Shown here one piece after another: positions 35,103 through 47,904 of a DNA stretch of 64,000 nt. The translations under genes and the position numbers were made by a program. The DNA is taken from the NCBI GenBank assembly GCA_029945375.1, contig CM057068.1, forward strand, positions 1,350,233 to 1,414,232, read 5' to 3'. The notes below the pieces were generated by a model. The model did no database searches. It was not told the DNA's origin and saw only the letters and a program-made list of their open reading frames with translations. This DNA comes from Agaricus subrufescens. Its lineage: Eukaryota; Basidiomycota; Agaricomycetes; Agaricales; Agaricaceae. Position 1 is the first letter of the stretch, and every line of letters begins with the position of its first letter.

Positions 35103-35610
35103 TGCGACTGACGCGACTTGATGGACAGGACGAGTAGTTTTCGGAACACGTGCCTGGCTGTTTGTCATTGTTGAAAGCAGAATTTATCGGCGTTCCATCA
35201 AACCATCAAACCATCATGATCATTGACATTGGTCAAAACTATCTTTAGCAATCAAACCTTATGATGTTTTCGTTTGAATTCAGATTAAATTACGCTTCGG
35301 TCGACGACAGTCTGAGATTTCTTGAATATAGCGTTCTTTCCGTCAAAAGCTGTCGAGATACCCCAAGAAGAATGTGTTCTGCCCGAAGTGGTAGTAGTAT
35401 ATATTCAACCAATGCTATTCCGGATATTTGCTAAGGAGTCATAAGTCTGCTCAACGGGTTACAAAAAGATGTGATAATCGTATTATCATTACTGAATGGT
35501 TAAAAAAGAGTCCATACTGTAATTGTGACAGGTGTGAAAGACGGCCCCATTGAATGGAAGCGCCTCGCGATTTTTCACTGCTGAATTATAGGCAGTGGGA
35601 ATTCTGCTGC
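35103..35610. other. Upstream flank of the mitochondrial-protein gene
   Basis: About 500 bases. The part near the ATG is conserved in the decayed duplicate around 38770-38860. No other feature seen. Confidence 0.4.
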
Positions 35611-37247
35611 TTAATATACTGACAGAACGCGGACAGGTTGATATGCTTCCTCCAGCTGGTTGACTTCTTCGTCGGTCAGTTTCACGTGAACAGCACCTAA
35701 ATCAATGAGACTGGGGTCGAAGAGTAGAGACATCTATAACATTACCAATGAGGTCCGAAAAGCTTTGTAAGGATGTTGTTCCAACAATGGAAGCACTGAT
35801 ACCTGCGGATAAGGTAAGGCGTCCGGTGAACAATTGCCATGTTGGATGCCAAGACACACCAGGTCTGTTTAAAACCCACGCAAGTGATACTTGAGCCATA
35901 CTGATACTCCTCTCCCTTGATATTCTCTCGATGCTAAGCGAAATCTTCATGTGAGGAAGCGTCGCGGAACACCAGGGGGAAGAGCTCACCCGGTGATGAT
36001 TGTTTGTGTGGCAGGAGTATGAACTTGATAAAGGTTTGCGAAAGGATCGGATCCGGCCCTCTCATTCGTTACCCAGAGCGGTCTACAAAGGAGTCCGCGG
36101 GCAATAGGTGAGCATGCCATGGCGCCAACTCCAAACCACTGGTACGATGGACGAACTTTAGTGCCGAACCCGAGTTGACATGAGAAGCTTACCTTTAGCA
36201 TGGGAAGCATTTCTCGTTCTTCTTCACGATAAATCAAATTGTAATGGATCTGCATTGAGATGAACGGTGTTAACTTGTTGTTGATGGCATAGTCTAGATT
36301 GATTGGTTAGATTTGAACGTAAGGATTCCCAAATTCCGCACTCTGCATGGCGGCCACTATAGTGAGGGAAGCAAACATGAACAACATAGAAGATTATAAA
36401 TTTTAGCGAAGACAAACATTGCCAGGTGTAACAGGGCGACATCCCGACGTATCTCACATATCCGGCCTTAACAATATTATGCAAGGCGTGCATCTGCCCG
36501 ATACATTTAGAGAATCTCTTGAAAAAAAAAAGATTCGTGCGCACTGTTTCTTCAATGGGTGTCTCCGGATCAAATCGATGGCCTTAATTAAAATCCAGGA
36601 ATTAGACGGTTACTGAAGGCCGATGAATAGCTCACATTGAAGGACATCAATATAATCAAGTTGAAGTCTCTCCAGACTCTTCTTGACCGAATCAAAGATA
36701 TGTTTTCTGCTGAGCCCATATTGATTTACGTATCCGCGCTGGTCCGGGTTTGGAGAAGTCCAATCCGTATTTTTTGGATTCCCCACAGCGAAAAATACTT
36801 TCGTCATGATAACAATTTCATCACGAGGAAGATTATATTGTTTTATTGCCTTCCCTAAAATCACTTCTGAGAGTCCGTTGGAGTACGACTAAATATCAAA
36901 GTTGAGCATGAGTCTTTTAAGCCACATTACTGTTAAGAACTGACGTTGGCCGTGTCAAAAGTGTTGATTCCAATATCATAACTGGATGGGGAAGGAGAAG
37001 TTCGGCTTTGGTTTGAAAAGAGATACCGACAGACACCTACGCAGTCTTTATATGTTGGATAGCCTCGTCTTCTGGTAAGACCCACCCTCTCCATTCGGGG
37101 GAGCCATAGGACACGCAGCCGAGTATGATCTTTGAAACCTTAAGGCCCGAGTTGCCTAAACGGACTTTTAAAAAATGGTCAGCGTACAGTGGAACCAGTT
37201 GGAATAAAGTCTTTACCATATGGCATGTTAGGTCTTTCGGTCCACAT
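35611..37247 (-). CDS. Aldo/keto reductase
   Basis: NADPH-dependent aldo/keto reductase, AKR family with a TIM-barrel fold; substrate unknown. Start ATG 37247-37245 ('MWTERPNMPY'), several short introns, stop TAA 35611-35613. Spliced motifs: 'RLGNSGLKVSKIILG' (typical AKR N-terminus), 'GINTFDTANSYSNGLSE' (catalytic Asp and Tyr), 'DEIVIMTKVF' (catalytic Lys), and 'LDYIDVLQ' followed across a splice by His (active site). Next come 'GYVRYVGMS', 'MQIHYNLIYREEEREMLP', 'GVGAMACSPIARGLL', and 'SISMAQVSLAWVLNRPG', with the cofactor segment 'SIVGTTSLQSFSDLIG'. The last third contains a 60-nt-class intron that the open frame reads through. Resembles the fungal voltage-gated K+ channel beta/aryl-alcohol dehydrogenase-like AKRs. 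Confidence 0.9.
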
Positions 37248-38329
37248 TCTGTAGGTGGGGCCGGAGGTGAGGGAAGTGAAGTAAGAGGGTAAGATACCTC
37301 GCCGGCGGTTATTTATTCGACACTACTTCCCCGCGTCTAACGAGATAAATACAATTACTTGCGCAACGGATCGTGTTCGCATGCGCTACATAGAAAGTGT
37401 TGATTTAGATCCATAATTACGTGTCCCTCGCTCGGGATAGGCTCGGAGACTCGGAAGAGCTTGTAATGTTGTTCTTAAATATAACTCCTGCGATGACCGT
37501 AGCACTAGTCCCCCAGAGCAGTTGATGATGCCATAAGTGAGCGTTAGATCTGCGGCGATTGCCCAATAGCCGGCTATCAAGGGGGCAGGGACGCTCCATG
37601 GTATTAAAACCAATCGTTCGAGTTCCACTAAACCACCCAGAGCTGTTGACTGTGAGTGAATCACTTTCCACAAGTTTTATTATAAGTCGTGACATCGGTT
37701 CCGAATCGTGTTTGACGTGGACGCTGTCTGGCTGAAGCGAGAACCGAGCTACTGGTAAGCGGGTCTCTGAAACGACAAAAAGATTTCTACCTTGAAATTG
37801 GGTGTTGAAGGAAGGAATGATACGAAGCCCTGATCGCACGGGCTGCATCAGCCTGTAAATCAGACTCAACGCTATATGACCTAAGCTCTGGCCTAGAGTA
37901 CAAGTTGGGCAGAATTGTGATGCGGTCCATATGATCCACGCTTCGACAGTGGGGCTTCATTGTATACCATAATATAGCTGATCTCGGAGTTTTCTAGGGA
38001 CACTGTATTACTCCCGCCGTGCAGGTTCTACCACTGTCTTTTCGACGCAGTCTCGAAACTTGGAACTTTTTGTTTTACATCAACGGTCCGAATGTTACCA
38101 TTATACACATACTTCTACGCCCTTCCATGGTATGGTAAGAGATAAGTCCGGAAGAAACGGGATGCAGGATGGGTCTAATTTATTTTAACTCGCGCAGAGC
38201 AGTTTCGGGAGGACTGAGAACGTAAAGCGAATGTCGATTTAGGAAAACCCAACGGCACACGTTCAGGATTCTGAACCATGATTCATCGATCAACCACGAA
38301 ATGGAAAAGGTCAGCACGAGCGCCTTTAC
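37248..38329. other. Intergenic region with one unassigned ORF
   Basis: Upstream of the aldo/keto reductase. An open frame of 150 codons (37417-37869, minus) encodes a moderately basic protein without recognised motifs; a second frame overlaps its end. Could be a fragment of a lost gene; I do not call it. Confidence 0.3.
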
Positions 38330-38870
38330 ATATGCTTTAGCGAGTGAGGGCTTTGTAAGGCCTTCGGAAAGAGCGCCTCTGAAAAAGTTTGGTTCGGGCC
38401 CTCCTTATGGGGACATGCTGTAGGAGCTTCCAGAGTACCACTGGTGCTAGTGAGGATTCAGATTCTCAAGAGGCCTTGGCTTGGGCTTGGCTTCCACTTC
38501 GCCATATCTTAACCTCGATTTCCTGTTGAAAAGACAAAAGTTTTGAGGTCGCCGAAAACGTCTACATACCTCTAGAATATCTGAACTCAGAGCGGATTCA
38601 AAGGTCATGTCAGTATCGCGACTTGTTCGATGCTTTTGGGTTTATACAGGTGTCCGAACATCCGAACCATCCAAATCAAGTTTCTGTAGTAGTCCCGAGC
38701 CTGGCCATCGGCCCTTTGTGCGAACCACTTAGGGCCTAGCAAGGGCCTAGTCAGCTTCTGCTGGCCACTTGGACCCCTTAGGGCAAGCGTCGTTTCCGGC
38801 ACACGTGCCTCTTGATTTGTTGGTGTTGAAAGTGGAATGTACCGGCAACTCCCTGAGTCATCAATTTGGT
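38330..38870 (-). pseudogene. Decayed partial duplicate of the mitochondrial-protein gene
   Basis: Segments align by eye with 34540-34760 and 35130-35210 in the same order and orientation. Shared text includes CTTCGGAAAGA-CGCC, CTCGAT-TTC-CTTGAAA, and in the promoter/start area ACACGTGCCT followed by GTTGAAAG-GGAAT-like sequence. Identity looks like 65-75 percent with many indels, so the frame is destroyed. The duplicated stretch spans both coding and upstream sequence, so it arose by DNA duplication rather than retroposition. Confidence 0.6.
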
Positions 38871-39575
38871 GGAACCCGGCCTTTTACTCACACGTGTGTA
38901 ACCTTTTCCTATCCTATCTCTCATACTCTTGAAAACTGATTAGGTTCTGCAACCCAGTGCTTATCCGTTTATTGCGGCTGTCTGTCAACTGCATTCATGC
39001 CGCTTCCAGGCGGCTCGCTCGTCATCAAACACACGCCCACCGCGAAAGTAGCGGTTTTTGTCGGCCCAACCACAAGAAGGCCGATTGAGAACGAAGAGTC
39101 GTTGATTATCGTCGGTAATACTCTATGCCGTATAATGGAAGAAGCCCGCAAGTTGCCGTCCTCGTCTGTTTGTCATCTCGTGGGTGCAGAACACAACCGC
39201 AAGTGAACAGCACAAGGCACGGTGGAGCGGACCCGCACCAAGTTCCTGTGAAATTCAATTCCCGTTGTCCATCAAATGCCCATGAAGGCGGTTCTGGTCT
39301 ATCTATTTATACCAGCGAATGAAATTGATTGGGAGCTCTTCGCCAAATCTTCCCCATCAAGTGAATACCCTCGAAATATCTTCTTTGATCGAATTATCCG
39401 ACCAAAACGCCATAAGGAGACAATTCAAAGCGGTCAAAAATCACTTAGCAATCGATCTTTCAAGGAAAAATATAGACGCCGTAATCTTGATTAAAAGGTC
39501 ATGCGAAGGTATTGGTTGCCCGTGGATGCCTCTCCCCGTGGCAACGACTTCGCCCGTCCTTTCTGCCTCTCCTCG
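38871..39575. other. Region with two short unassigned plus-strand ORFs
   Basis: ORFs at 38997-39206 (69 codons, 'MPLPGGSLVIKHTPTAKVAV') and 39276-39494 (72 codons, ending very basic) could be exons of a small gene upstream of the DUF6533 gene. No splice arrangement or family was convincing. Confidence 0.3.
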
Positions 39576-41301
39576 ATGACCTTAATCCGTGATGTCCTAT
39601 ATCAAGCGGTGTGGGATATACAGGCCACCCGATACGCCTTCCGTATGTATTGCTATCGACTTATGCGTAGCAAATTTACTCAACGTGCTGCAGTCGCTTC
39701 TTCAAGTATCATTGTTTTCGACCATCGTGAGTGCGCTTCGTAGGGTATTATTACGCACTCTGACAAACCGGATACTGTGTGAAGTAATTACTCTGGGTTT
39801 AGAGGTACGCCTTTTCGGACTAGCACACGACATGTATCTAACCTGGCTATGAGCAAGGTGGACCTTATCTGGGTACGAAGCCAACTCGTTCTCGTTTCAA
39901 ACTATTCCATATCTCTTTTTCAGAAAAAATCATGGTCATTTGGGAAAATTATGTTTATCCTTGTGCGTAAATACTTCCAAAGTATCCATATGTTGATGCG
40001 AACCACTCCAGAATCGATATTATCCTTTATGCAGCGTCATGTGAGTCACTCTATATTTCACAACTGCACCGCAGTTAAATACCGTTCTCTAGCTTTAACA
40101 CTTACGGTTCGGCATAAATCTTTCTTTCACTTGTCAAAACATACCTATGATGTCGCAGCTCTCTTCTCTCCTAATTTGACACAGAGCGTAAGTCCGCTGA
40201 ATTCGGCTGTGTCCCCGCGCTTATGTTCTATTGGCATTCCAAATTTATTAGTTGTAAGTCTATCGTTGCCTTCCTTTCAACGTATATTTCTTACACCCTC
40301 TCTTGCAGCTGTGAGTCTTTAATGGGTGCCTTAAAAGACCCGGAAACTTGACATAAGTCCGGTACAGGCTACCATTTCATTCGTTGGCAAGGCTGGACGG
40401 GTCTAGTTGCTTGCATGTTAGCTGAAGGTCGGTTTAAAACTTGTTATTGAATCCAAAATCGTGATTCATAACTATGTTTCAACGCTTTCGGACAGTCATT
40501 CTCCAAATGCGTCTTTACGCTCTATATTCTCTAAATAAAAGAATATTAGCCTTGATGGTTTCAATGTTCTTTATTTCTACCGGCTTATCCGCGGCTGTAA
40601 TGGGAAAGGTATTATCCGACGTTAAAAGTGCGTTTTATATCCTCCATGAAACCGGGTGAAACTCTCATGCGGATATCAATACACGCTAAAGCTACTGCGA
40701 CACCGTTCAGCCTCATTGGCATCGACACCACATTTTGTGCTCCTTCAAATATTTCACCGAATTTCTTCATTTTCTGGATACCGCTGTTAATCTATGAAAG
40801 TATCCTATGTGGTCTCGCTGTGTATAAAGGTTACCGGTCATTCAAAACAAGTGCAAGAGCTCTTCATTCAGGCAGTAGGATCCTTTCCATCCTCATCCGA
40901 GACTCAGTCTTGTATTTCATCATGTAAGTCTCCTTCGGCTACCCTCTCTGAGAGATTTTTTAATCTAGTGTTTTTGACAGTATTGCCTCTGCCTACTTCT
41001 CATGCCTCTTGCTCTGGATCCTTGCACGGGTGAGTGAAATTATATCCGACAGTTATACATCTCACGGCTTATACTTCCCAACAAAAAATAGCAATCCTTG
41101 CTTGAGATACCTATCGGATTCACAGTCAGCATGTCATGTGTTCTAGCAAACCGAGTAGTCTTAAATGTTCGAGAAGCTAACCGATCTCTAGAAGAAGCCG
41201 ACACTTTCCAAGTGTTTATTGATGAAAATGGGGTCAGAACACATTTGAGCGACGTAGAGATGGCTGGACTTCGGTCGTTAAAGATCTCGAATCGAATATA
41301 A
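39576..41301 (+). CDS. DUF6533-type seven-helix membrane protein
   Basis: Member of the large basidiomycete family of multi-pass membrane proteins with an N-terminal DUF6533 domain, likely plasma-membrane; function unknown, sometimes compared with GPCR-like sensors. Start ATG 39576 ('MTLIRDVLYQAVWDIQATRY'). Spliced motifs: 'ASSSIIVFDHLITLGLEVDL' then 'IWKKSWSFGKIMFIL' (DUF6533 signature: D-x-L-x-T-x3-E-V-x-x-I-W), 'FIRWQGWTGLVACMLAE', 'LQMRLYALYSLNKRILALM', several hydrophobic helices ('FFIFWIPLLIYESILCGLAV', 'SVLYFIM'), and a polar C-terminal tail ('[20 protein letters not shown]'). At least ten short introns; exact boundaries in 40020-40350 are uncertain. Confidence 0.75.
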
Positions 41302-42457
41302 CTTCATCTTGTCAAATGTAATATTTTTGTGTATAATCGTATTCATCCGTTGTTTTGCATGCCTCCCTTCGGACTTTTGGGAGGATGGGGTTGATAGAAC
41401 ACCTTCACGATGTGACCACATCACAATATCATAGAAATAGATTGACGCTTAATGGGCAAAAGCTCCAATCATCCTGCCATGAGTGAGGTGCTAGAAGCAA
41501 GCCTGATCACCATTTGTTTCCCAGTGCGTTCCACGATTGTCAGACTAGGTTTGTGAGATAAAAAATGGGCTCGACATTATTGAACAGGAGAGGCGGCCAC
41601 CTTTTCTCCTCCTGTCTGACTGGCTCCTCCATTTGCAACCGAAACGGTTGAAGTTGTCTCCATGATTGCAAGTGCCGGTTGCAATCCGTTCAGTAGATCC
41701 ATTTGGCCTTGGAGACCAACAAACGGCAAAGGGTCATTTGGACGAGTACTTAGTTGGACTCTTCCATGTGGTACGGTCATTGATCAACCCCAAGAATCGA
41801 TATGAAATAACTTGTAAGCAACCATCGACCTCGCCTCATAATTAATTTTCAGTTAGGGGCATACTGCGGATTTCGAAATGCCAAACATCACTCTCAACAT
41901 GTGAAAGTTAAATTTAAAGGCTTGCTGCGTCAAGGCTTGTGATCACGTGAAGGAGAAATATTTGAAATCGCTTACCAGTGGTGTACGGAATCGCACTGTC
42001 ATTAGAGGCGCCAGAGGATGAGAAAATACCTGCAGAATGTGCCCAGGATAAGTCTTCTATTACAAGGGTTGTGATTCGTGTTGCATATGAGCAGAAAATT
42101 GATGACAATCTAGATTACTCCACTGTGTGATCGCGGCGAACAATGATCATTAAATATTGATCATCCACCACATAATAGGAAGCCCGATTGATGACGTTCT
42201 TCACATGCAGTGGCGCTCCTCATCCGCGCTCATTATTGCTATCTCTATGTGAGAAAATCAGCCCAAGGTAGCAGGTCATCTCCCATTGATCACCTTTTTA
42301 ACATGTTACTGTAAACTTAATCGCCTTCCACGGCGTCAGTTAAATATCCCACGATTTTTCTCACTAGGGCTTGAAACTATTCGTGATTCTTGTTTTTGTG
42401 TCCCCAAGTAATGCTACAACCGTATACTCTAGGTAAAGTTCATAGGATAGAACATAA
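41302..42457. other. Intergenic region; possible small ORF
   Basis: About 1.15 kb between convergent genes. A minus-strand 67-codon ORF with ATG (41577-41780) and a nearby open stretch (41914-42108) could be exons of a short gene, but no motif supports this. Confidence 0.3.
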
Positions 42458-43672
42458 TTAATCAAGGAGCATGCCACCATTCACGGACATCTGCGATTAA
42501 CGTAGTCAGCCATGCGAACCATTTCTTTCATCGTTAAAAAAAGAATACCGTTTGTCCTGTGACATACGAAGCATCTGAAGAGACCAAGAATGAAACAAGG
42601 CCGGCAACTTCATCTGCCGTTCCAATACGACCCAAAGTAGTCATCTGCCTTTCCTAAGGAAAGAAAACAAGGGGAAGTTAGGTTCCAGAAAGATATTTAT
42701 AAGGGCAGATAAAGACTATGAAACACACCTTTTCCCTGAAAGCGCTAATTTCGGCGTCACTTAAACCAAAGGTTTTTACTTTGAGGAGTTTCAGTGAGTC
42801 CCAATCACGAATTTTTTGGTAAGATCATACCTATGGGTGTCTCAATGGGCCCTAATTAGCGTATGTGAGCGGTATAACAGGTTGTGAGCCGTTTTGCAAC
42901 GGACCTGGTGCATATGCATTGACGGTAATATTATATTTCCCCAACTCTCGAGCTAGAGCCACATATGTCACTACGTTCGAGAGCGTAGAAACAAAAGTGA
43001 CTAACCGGCGGCTTGGGTTAGCCCTCTGATAGCGAACTTCGATGAAGCATAGGCCGCCGGATGGGATTCATAACCTGAGTGCAAAGATCGAGGATTTTCT
43101 ACTACGAGAGAAAATGATCGTACTCTGTTTTCCTGCAATTGAGGATGCTCCTACGATCCTCCCACCTTGACCTTGTTTTATCATGACTTCTGCAGCGAAT
43201 TTGTAGCACAGAAAGACTCCACGAGCATTGACTGTCATAGTCAGATCCCAACTCTCGATACTCCCCACTAACAATCAAATTTAAACCGAGAAACCGATTC
43301 AATGCTGTTAATCTTACACGGCCCTGGGGAGAGTTTCACAATTCCGGCATTAGCGATCATCTCCAAGATATCTCCGTCAATCTCAACATCGACTACACAA
43401 TCCAGCAAATAACTCACCACATGCAGTCCACCTAGAGTTTCGACCGTGCTATCGATCATACTCTTAACTTCACTTTCTTTTGAAACATCTGCAATACAGA
43501 TCAAAGATCGTCGCCCCATCGAAATGATCTCCTCCTGCAATTTCTCTAAGCCTTGTTTTCCAGATGGCAAGTCATTGATAGCGAGATCATATCCATCCTT
43601 AGCGAGGCGACGGGCTATTGCTTCTCCAATCCCTCTGGCAGCTCCTGTAACGAGGGCAACCTTTGATTCCAT
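42458..43672 (-). CDS. Short-chain dehydrogenase/reductase A
   Basis: NAD(P)-dependent classical SDR, similar in layout to diacetyl/acetoin-reductase-type enzymes; substrate unknown. ATG 43672-43670, stop TAA 42458-42460. Spliced motifs: 'VALVTGAARGIGEAIARRLA' (GxxxGxG cofactor loop), 'ICIADVSKESEVKSMID', 'MIANAGIV' (NAG), 'NARGVFLCYKFAAEVMIKQG', 'GRIVGASSIAGK' (catalytic Ser), 'YASSKFAIRGLTQAA' (YxxxK), 'YNITVNAYAPG', and the C-terminal 'VNGGMLLD'. Six or more introns. Unlike the other three SDRs here, it lacks the intron just before the 'GQT' codons, so the 8-nt micro-exon seen in its paralogues is fused to the preceding exon. Confidence 0.9.
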
Positions 43673-44959
43673 AACTATGCAGTGATCTGGGGATTATAGG
43701 ATGAGTGAAAGCCAAGTCATAGTTATGCTGAGATTCTAATATACTCGGATAAACCATCTTCTTTTTCTGACTTCGTACATTGTGACAAGGACATGACTAA
43801 TTGTTCTGAAATTAGCAGCCCAGAGACTCAGGATCTCAGCCACTAGAAACGTGTTTCTTATTCATCACACGAGTTCGCATTGGTAAATTGGGTCTTTGTA
43901 AGGAGACAAGCTTCAACTAATGGGGCAAATGCCGCTTTCGGTGGCATTTGGGCGCTTGCGGTGCGGCGGTCAGGTCATCCATAAGCGGTGATGCTTCGAG
44001 TACCAATCAGCTGATACTTTTCGAAGAAAAATTTCCCCCAAGAGAACCAGGGGATACACAGAGAAAGTTGATACATTGACAACGTTGGTGAAATATCCGA
44101 AGAGGTGGCGTCTATCAGCAACTGAGCCAAAGTCATACCAATGAATACTGTGAAAAGTATCCATTGAGGTTATGCCCAAGCTGGACCAAGCAGTAGCCCC
44201 AAGATGCTCTCAGTGGGACTTAAACTATGTTAGTTTTGATGCATCCTATTGTGAGATGAAAGTTCCCGGCGCTGGACAACTCAAGGGTGACATATTCGGG
44301 TTAACAAGTTGAGGCCCGGTGTGGGATGACAGGTATCGGTATAAGAAGTCTCGAGGACCAGCTGCTAATTTGGATTCAAAGAGGAGCTGAAGTACATGAG
44401 ACCTATATTAATAGAAGTATCGTCATTAAGCGTGGGGAGCACGCAAATTGATGGAGTCAAGGTCCTGGCCAGGATTAGGTAAAGCACAGGGGTTTTGTCG
44501 AAATCACATACCGGGTTGAAAACCAATGTTCTAATGTTATTAAATTGACCCTGCAATTATACGTACAATTTGCTTAAGTATATTTAAAGATCAGGTAGTA
44601 CGCTGTGACGACTCAGATTGGGCTCTCGACGGCGTGGTACAAACACATAGGGTTTTGATCAAGTACGCGGCAACGGGGCAAATGTGGTGCTCGAGAAGGC
44701 TGGAGAAGAAGAGCGACGGTTCTATGCATAGTTAACATGCATAGTGACCTGTAAGTATTATTGTTAAGATTAACAGAAAAAAAAAGTCAACAGTTCATAC
44801 AAGGCCAATTTCATCGTGGTATCATAGAGAGAATACGACGCTAGGCCATCAATTAGGTAGTACAATCATGCATCAATTATATGTATAAAGTAACAGGTCT
44901 AGTTCTGAAAATGACCGTTACAACGACTGTACTCAAGTTGAGTAAGATCTGCTTTGTCT
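43673..44959. other. Intergenic region between SDR A and SDR B
   Basis: About 1.3 kb containing the promoter of SDR A. Short frames (43970-44179, 44365-44556) are unsupported. Confidence 0.4.
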
Positions 44960-46234
44960 TCATTCAAAATTTCTTCCTCCGTTAACCAAAATCTAGGGTA
45001 GGTTTCAGCGGCGTTGAGTACACATTATTCGAGATCATTACGCATTGACCTATGTAAGGGGGAGTTATTTACGATGAAAGCTCACTGCGGTATATTCCCC
45101 ATGCTTACCAGTCATGAAACGTGATTCCTTTGAAGCTAAGTATGATACAAGTCCTCCGAGGTCTTCAGCATTTCCAATGAAGCCTGTGGCAGTCCGCTTC
45201 TTTTCCTGTATGTCCCTGAATTAGTAAACGTTAAAGGCGACAATGGGAGACATCAAAACCTCTTCAAAAAGTACATCCGCGGACAGTCCGAACTGGGCTG
45301 CGAGCTCTCTCGCTAGTGAATGTTAATGAGTATCATCAAAAGGTGAAAATACGGTATCGACCCACTCATTTGAGTATCGATAGCACCTAAATACATAAAT
45401 GTAAGTACTCAGTCGGAACCCTGATACAACTACCTACCGGGAGCATAGCAGTTAACAGTAATGCTATGCGCACCCCACTCCAGGGCTATAGATCAAATGA
45501 ATGAGGCGGCTGAGCGGGCACCAGGTGATTTGGGACTAAACCTGCAGCCTGTGTCAATGAGCGTACGGCACCTTTGGTCGCACTGTAAGCACCCAGAAAT
45601 GCCGCCGCTATCAAATCTTATCAGCACTATGATAACTTATTCTCGGGTACATAGTTTATACACCTTCTTTTCCGGCTCCGGAACAGGCACCAATGATCCT
45701 GCCACCTCGACCCTGCTTGATCATCTGCTGCGCAGCATACTTGTATGATAAGAACATGCTCCGGGTATTCACGGCAAAAATCTTGTCCAAATCTTCCACG
45801 GTGGCTTTTGAAATCATCGTGAGTAACGACGGTGTGTCAAAATTACATTCAATAAAAAATGGAATTTACTATCCAAGAGTGGCTTCCCAAAACAGATTCC
45901 GGCATTCGCAACCATCTAAAGAGAAGCAGTGATGTAATCTCAAACTATTCGAGTTTAGTGGAGTCTCACAACGCACCACGTCTAAGCCACCGAGAGACCC
46001 CACGACCGTGGCTACCATCGATTGGACCACAGCTTCATCAGAGACATCCCCCGTGTAAACAATAGACTTGCGCCCTTTGGCAGTGATGATCGCCTGAGTT
46101 TCTTGTAAAACAGATCTCTTGGCTTCCAGATCGTTGATCGCGATGTCCAGACCGTCGTCGGCCAAGCGAAGGGCAATAGCACGCCCGATACCCTGAGCGG
46201 CACCTGTAACAATGGCTACGCGGGCTTGAGACAT
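44960..46234 (-). CDS. Short-chain dehydrogenase/reductase B
   Basis: Paralogue of SDR A, same strand. Start ATG 46234-46232 ('MSQARVAIVTGAAQGIGRAI'; a second in-frame ATG lies directly upstream at 46237). Spliced motifs: 'YTGDVSDEAVVQSMVATVV', NAG motif after the first intron, 'YKYAAQQMIKQGRGGRIIGA', 'YSATK' active site, and C-terminal 'ILVNGGRNFE' ending at TGA 44960-44962. Correct reading of the end needs an 8-nt micro-exon (45042-45049, GTCAATGC on the minus strand) followed by an intron ending CCCTAG; without it the tail would be unlike any SDR. Substrate unknown. Confidence 0.87.
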
Positions 46235-46871
46235 CATACTAAACCAGAGGTAGGGATACAAGAATATTAATGGGTCATGAACAGATCCCAAGAAATAAAT
46301 GGCAGTCGGGAAAGTCTGCAGGGTAAAAGTTTACCAGATGATATCCATTCAGTAGCATGCATGATGTTCACAAGGGCCAGTGAACGAATGCGAAATTACA
46401 GTCAGGTGTTTCGGTGCAGGTCGCCTCAGTCCCAGTGGGTATATCCGGGAACATTATAGCTGCCAAGGCAGAAGCCCTATGCTCCAAAAGGTATCGACAA
46501 AGATGCTAAGTGGGCTTCTGGCTCGTATCTTTCTTCGTATGTGCGAATTATAAGCAACAGTTTGTTCGCATCGAGCTGGATTACGTAGTTTTGTTCCTTC
46601 ATTATCTTCTCGCGGACTATATAAAATTCTAGCTCGGCCTTAATCAATCCTTAATCAATGGCGTCTCGGTTTAGTTACTCGGGGTATGGATATCTTATCA
46701 AATACGTACAATCATATTAACTGGGTTCTAGCCACATATCTCCCGTAATGAATCCAGTAACTCAATAACGGGCCAATGCCCAATGTAAAACATGGAATTG
46801 GTACAAGTTTTTTGTGAACAATTACGGATACAAAAATCTCACGGGAATTACGAGACGAATGGGAGTTAGGA
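46235..46871. other. Intergenic region between quinone reductase and SDR B
   Basis: About 640 bases: 3' flank of the quinone reductase and 5' flank of SDR B. A TATATAAAA at 46617-46625 faces the plus strand with no gene behind it. Confidence 0.4.
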
Positions 46872-47904
46872 TCAGAAGTTCACCTTGGAGACAATCTCCC
46901 AGAAAGCCTTGCCCTGTTTCTCGGCCATAGTGAGCTCAATTGGAACAGGTGAGCGGCTTCCATCAGGGCCAGCATAGGTTCCAGCGCCCCATGGTGAACC
47001 TAAGGGTTACTTAACTAAGGGAGATATTTGTTAAGTTGGAAAAAAAGACTCACCACCGTGGGGTCCATCGAAATTGGCGATCTCAGCGAAAGCATGAGAG
47101 TAACCAAAGGGAACAAAAATGATGCCGTGGTGAGTGAGGGTAGTCAAGCTAGTCAGGACGGTAGTTTCCTGGCCTCCACTCTGGGTACCGGTTGAGACAA
47201 AAATACCAGCGTATTTTCCGGCCAATTTTCCGGCTGTCCAAAGGGAACCGGTGGCATCCCAGAATGCCTGTGTAAGTGTGGTTAGATAAATGATTAGCAT
47301 TGGATTCAGAGAAGTACACACCTTCCATTGACCAGGCATGATACCGTAACGAGTGGGGATACCCAGTAGGAAAGCATCATACTGTTGCAAGATGTCAGGC
47401 TTGATAATAGGGTAGTCTGGCTTAGGGGGAGCATTCATTTTCGCAAGGATCTCGTCGGACAGTGTTTCTGCGACCCTAGAGTGTTCTCAATGTCATTTTT
47501 GATAGTCTTGGTGGTCTGAAATTGTTCACGTACTGATAGACGTCGGCTGTTCCACCGGCACTCACAATACCGGCCTTGACATGCTCAGCCACTGTCAATG
47601 GTTCAATAACGTACTGAACACACATGAACTATACCGACATACTTTTAGCAATGTGGCCGTACATAGAGTAGATGACGATGGCAACTCGAGGCATTTTTGT
47701 CGATGGAGGAAGTGTGGATGACGAAGGAAGTGTGGATGCTGCAGGGGGAACAGAAGAAGCTGGTTCTGGGGCTTTGGTGGCCTCTGAAGCTTGTGTTGTT
47801 TCTGTGGCTTTCGTCTCGCCTTTTGTAGTCGCTCCAGATGCTAATTTAGGGTCTGTTGATTTTTCAGCGAAATTATCTTTTTGCCGTTTGCTTGGAAAGC
47901 ACAT
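46872..47904 (-). CDS. Flavodoxin-like NAD(P)H:quinone oxidoreductase (WrbA/Pst2 type)
   Basis: FMN-binding two-electron quinone reductase protecting against oxidative and quinone stress, often membrane- or eisosome-associated in fungi. Start ATG 47904-47902. An N-terminal extension begins '[16 protein letters not shown]' and contains a long Ala/Thr/Ser/Pro/Glu linker. The flavodoxin domain starts '[19 protein letters not shown]' (FMN phosphate loop). It continues '[20 protein letters not shown]', '[20 protein letters not shown]', '[20 protein letters not shown]', '[15 protein letters not shown]', '[15 protein letters not shown]', and ends '[13 protein letters not shown]' with TGA 46872-46874. 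The first intron splits the FMN loop after 'HIAK'. The Cys near the N-terminus could carry a lipid (inference). Confidence 0.93.

Noticed and set aside
37417..37869. 150-codon minus-strand ORF
   Set aside because: No recognisable domain and conflicting overlapping frames; kept only as an intergenic note.
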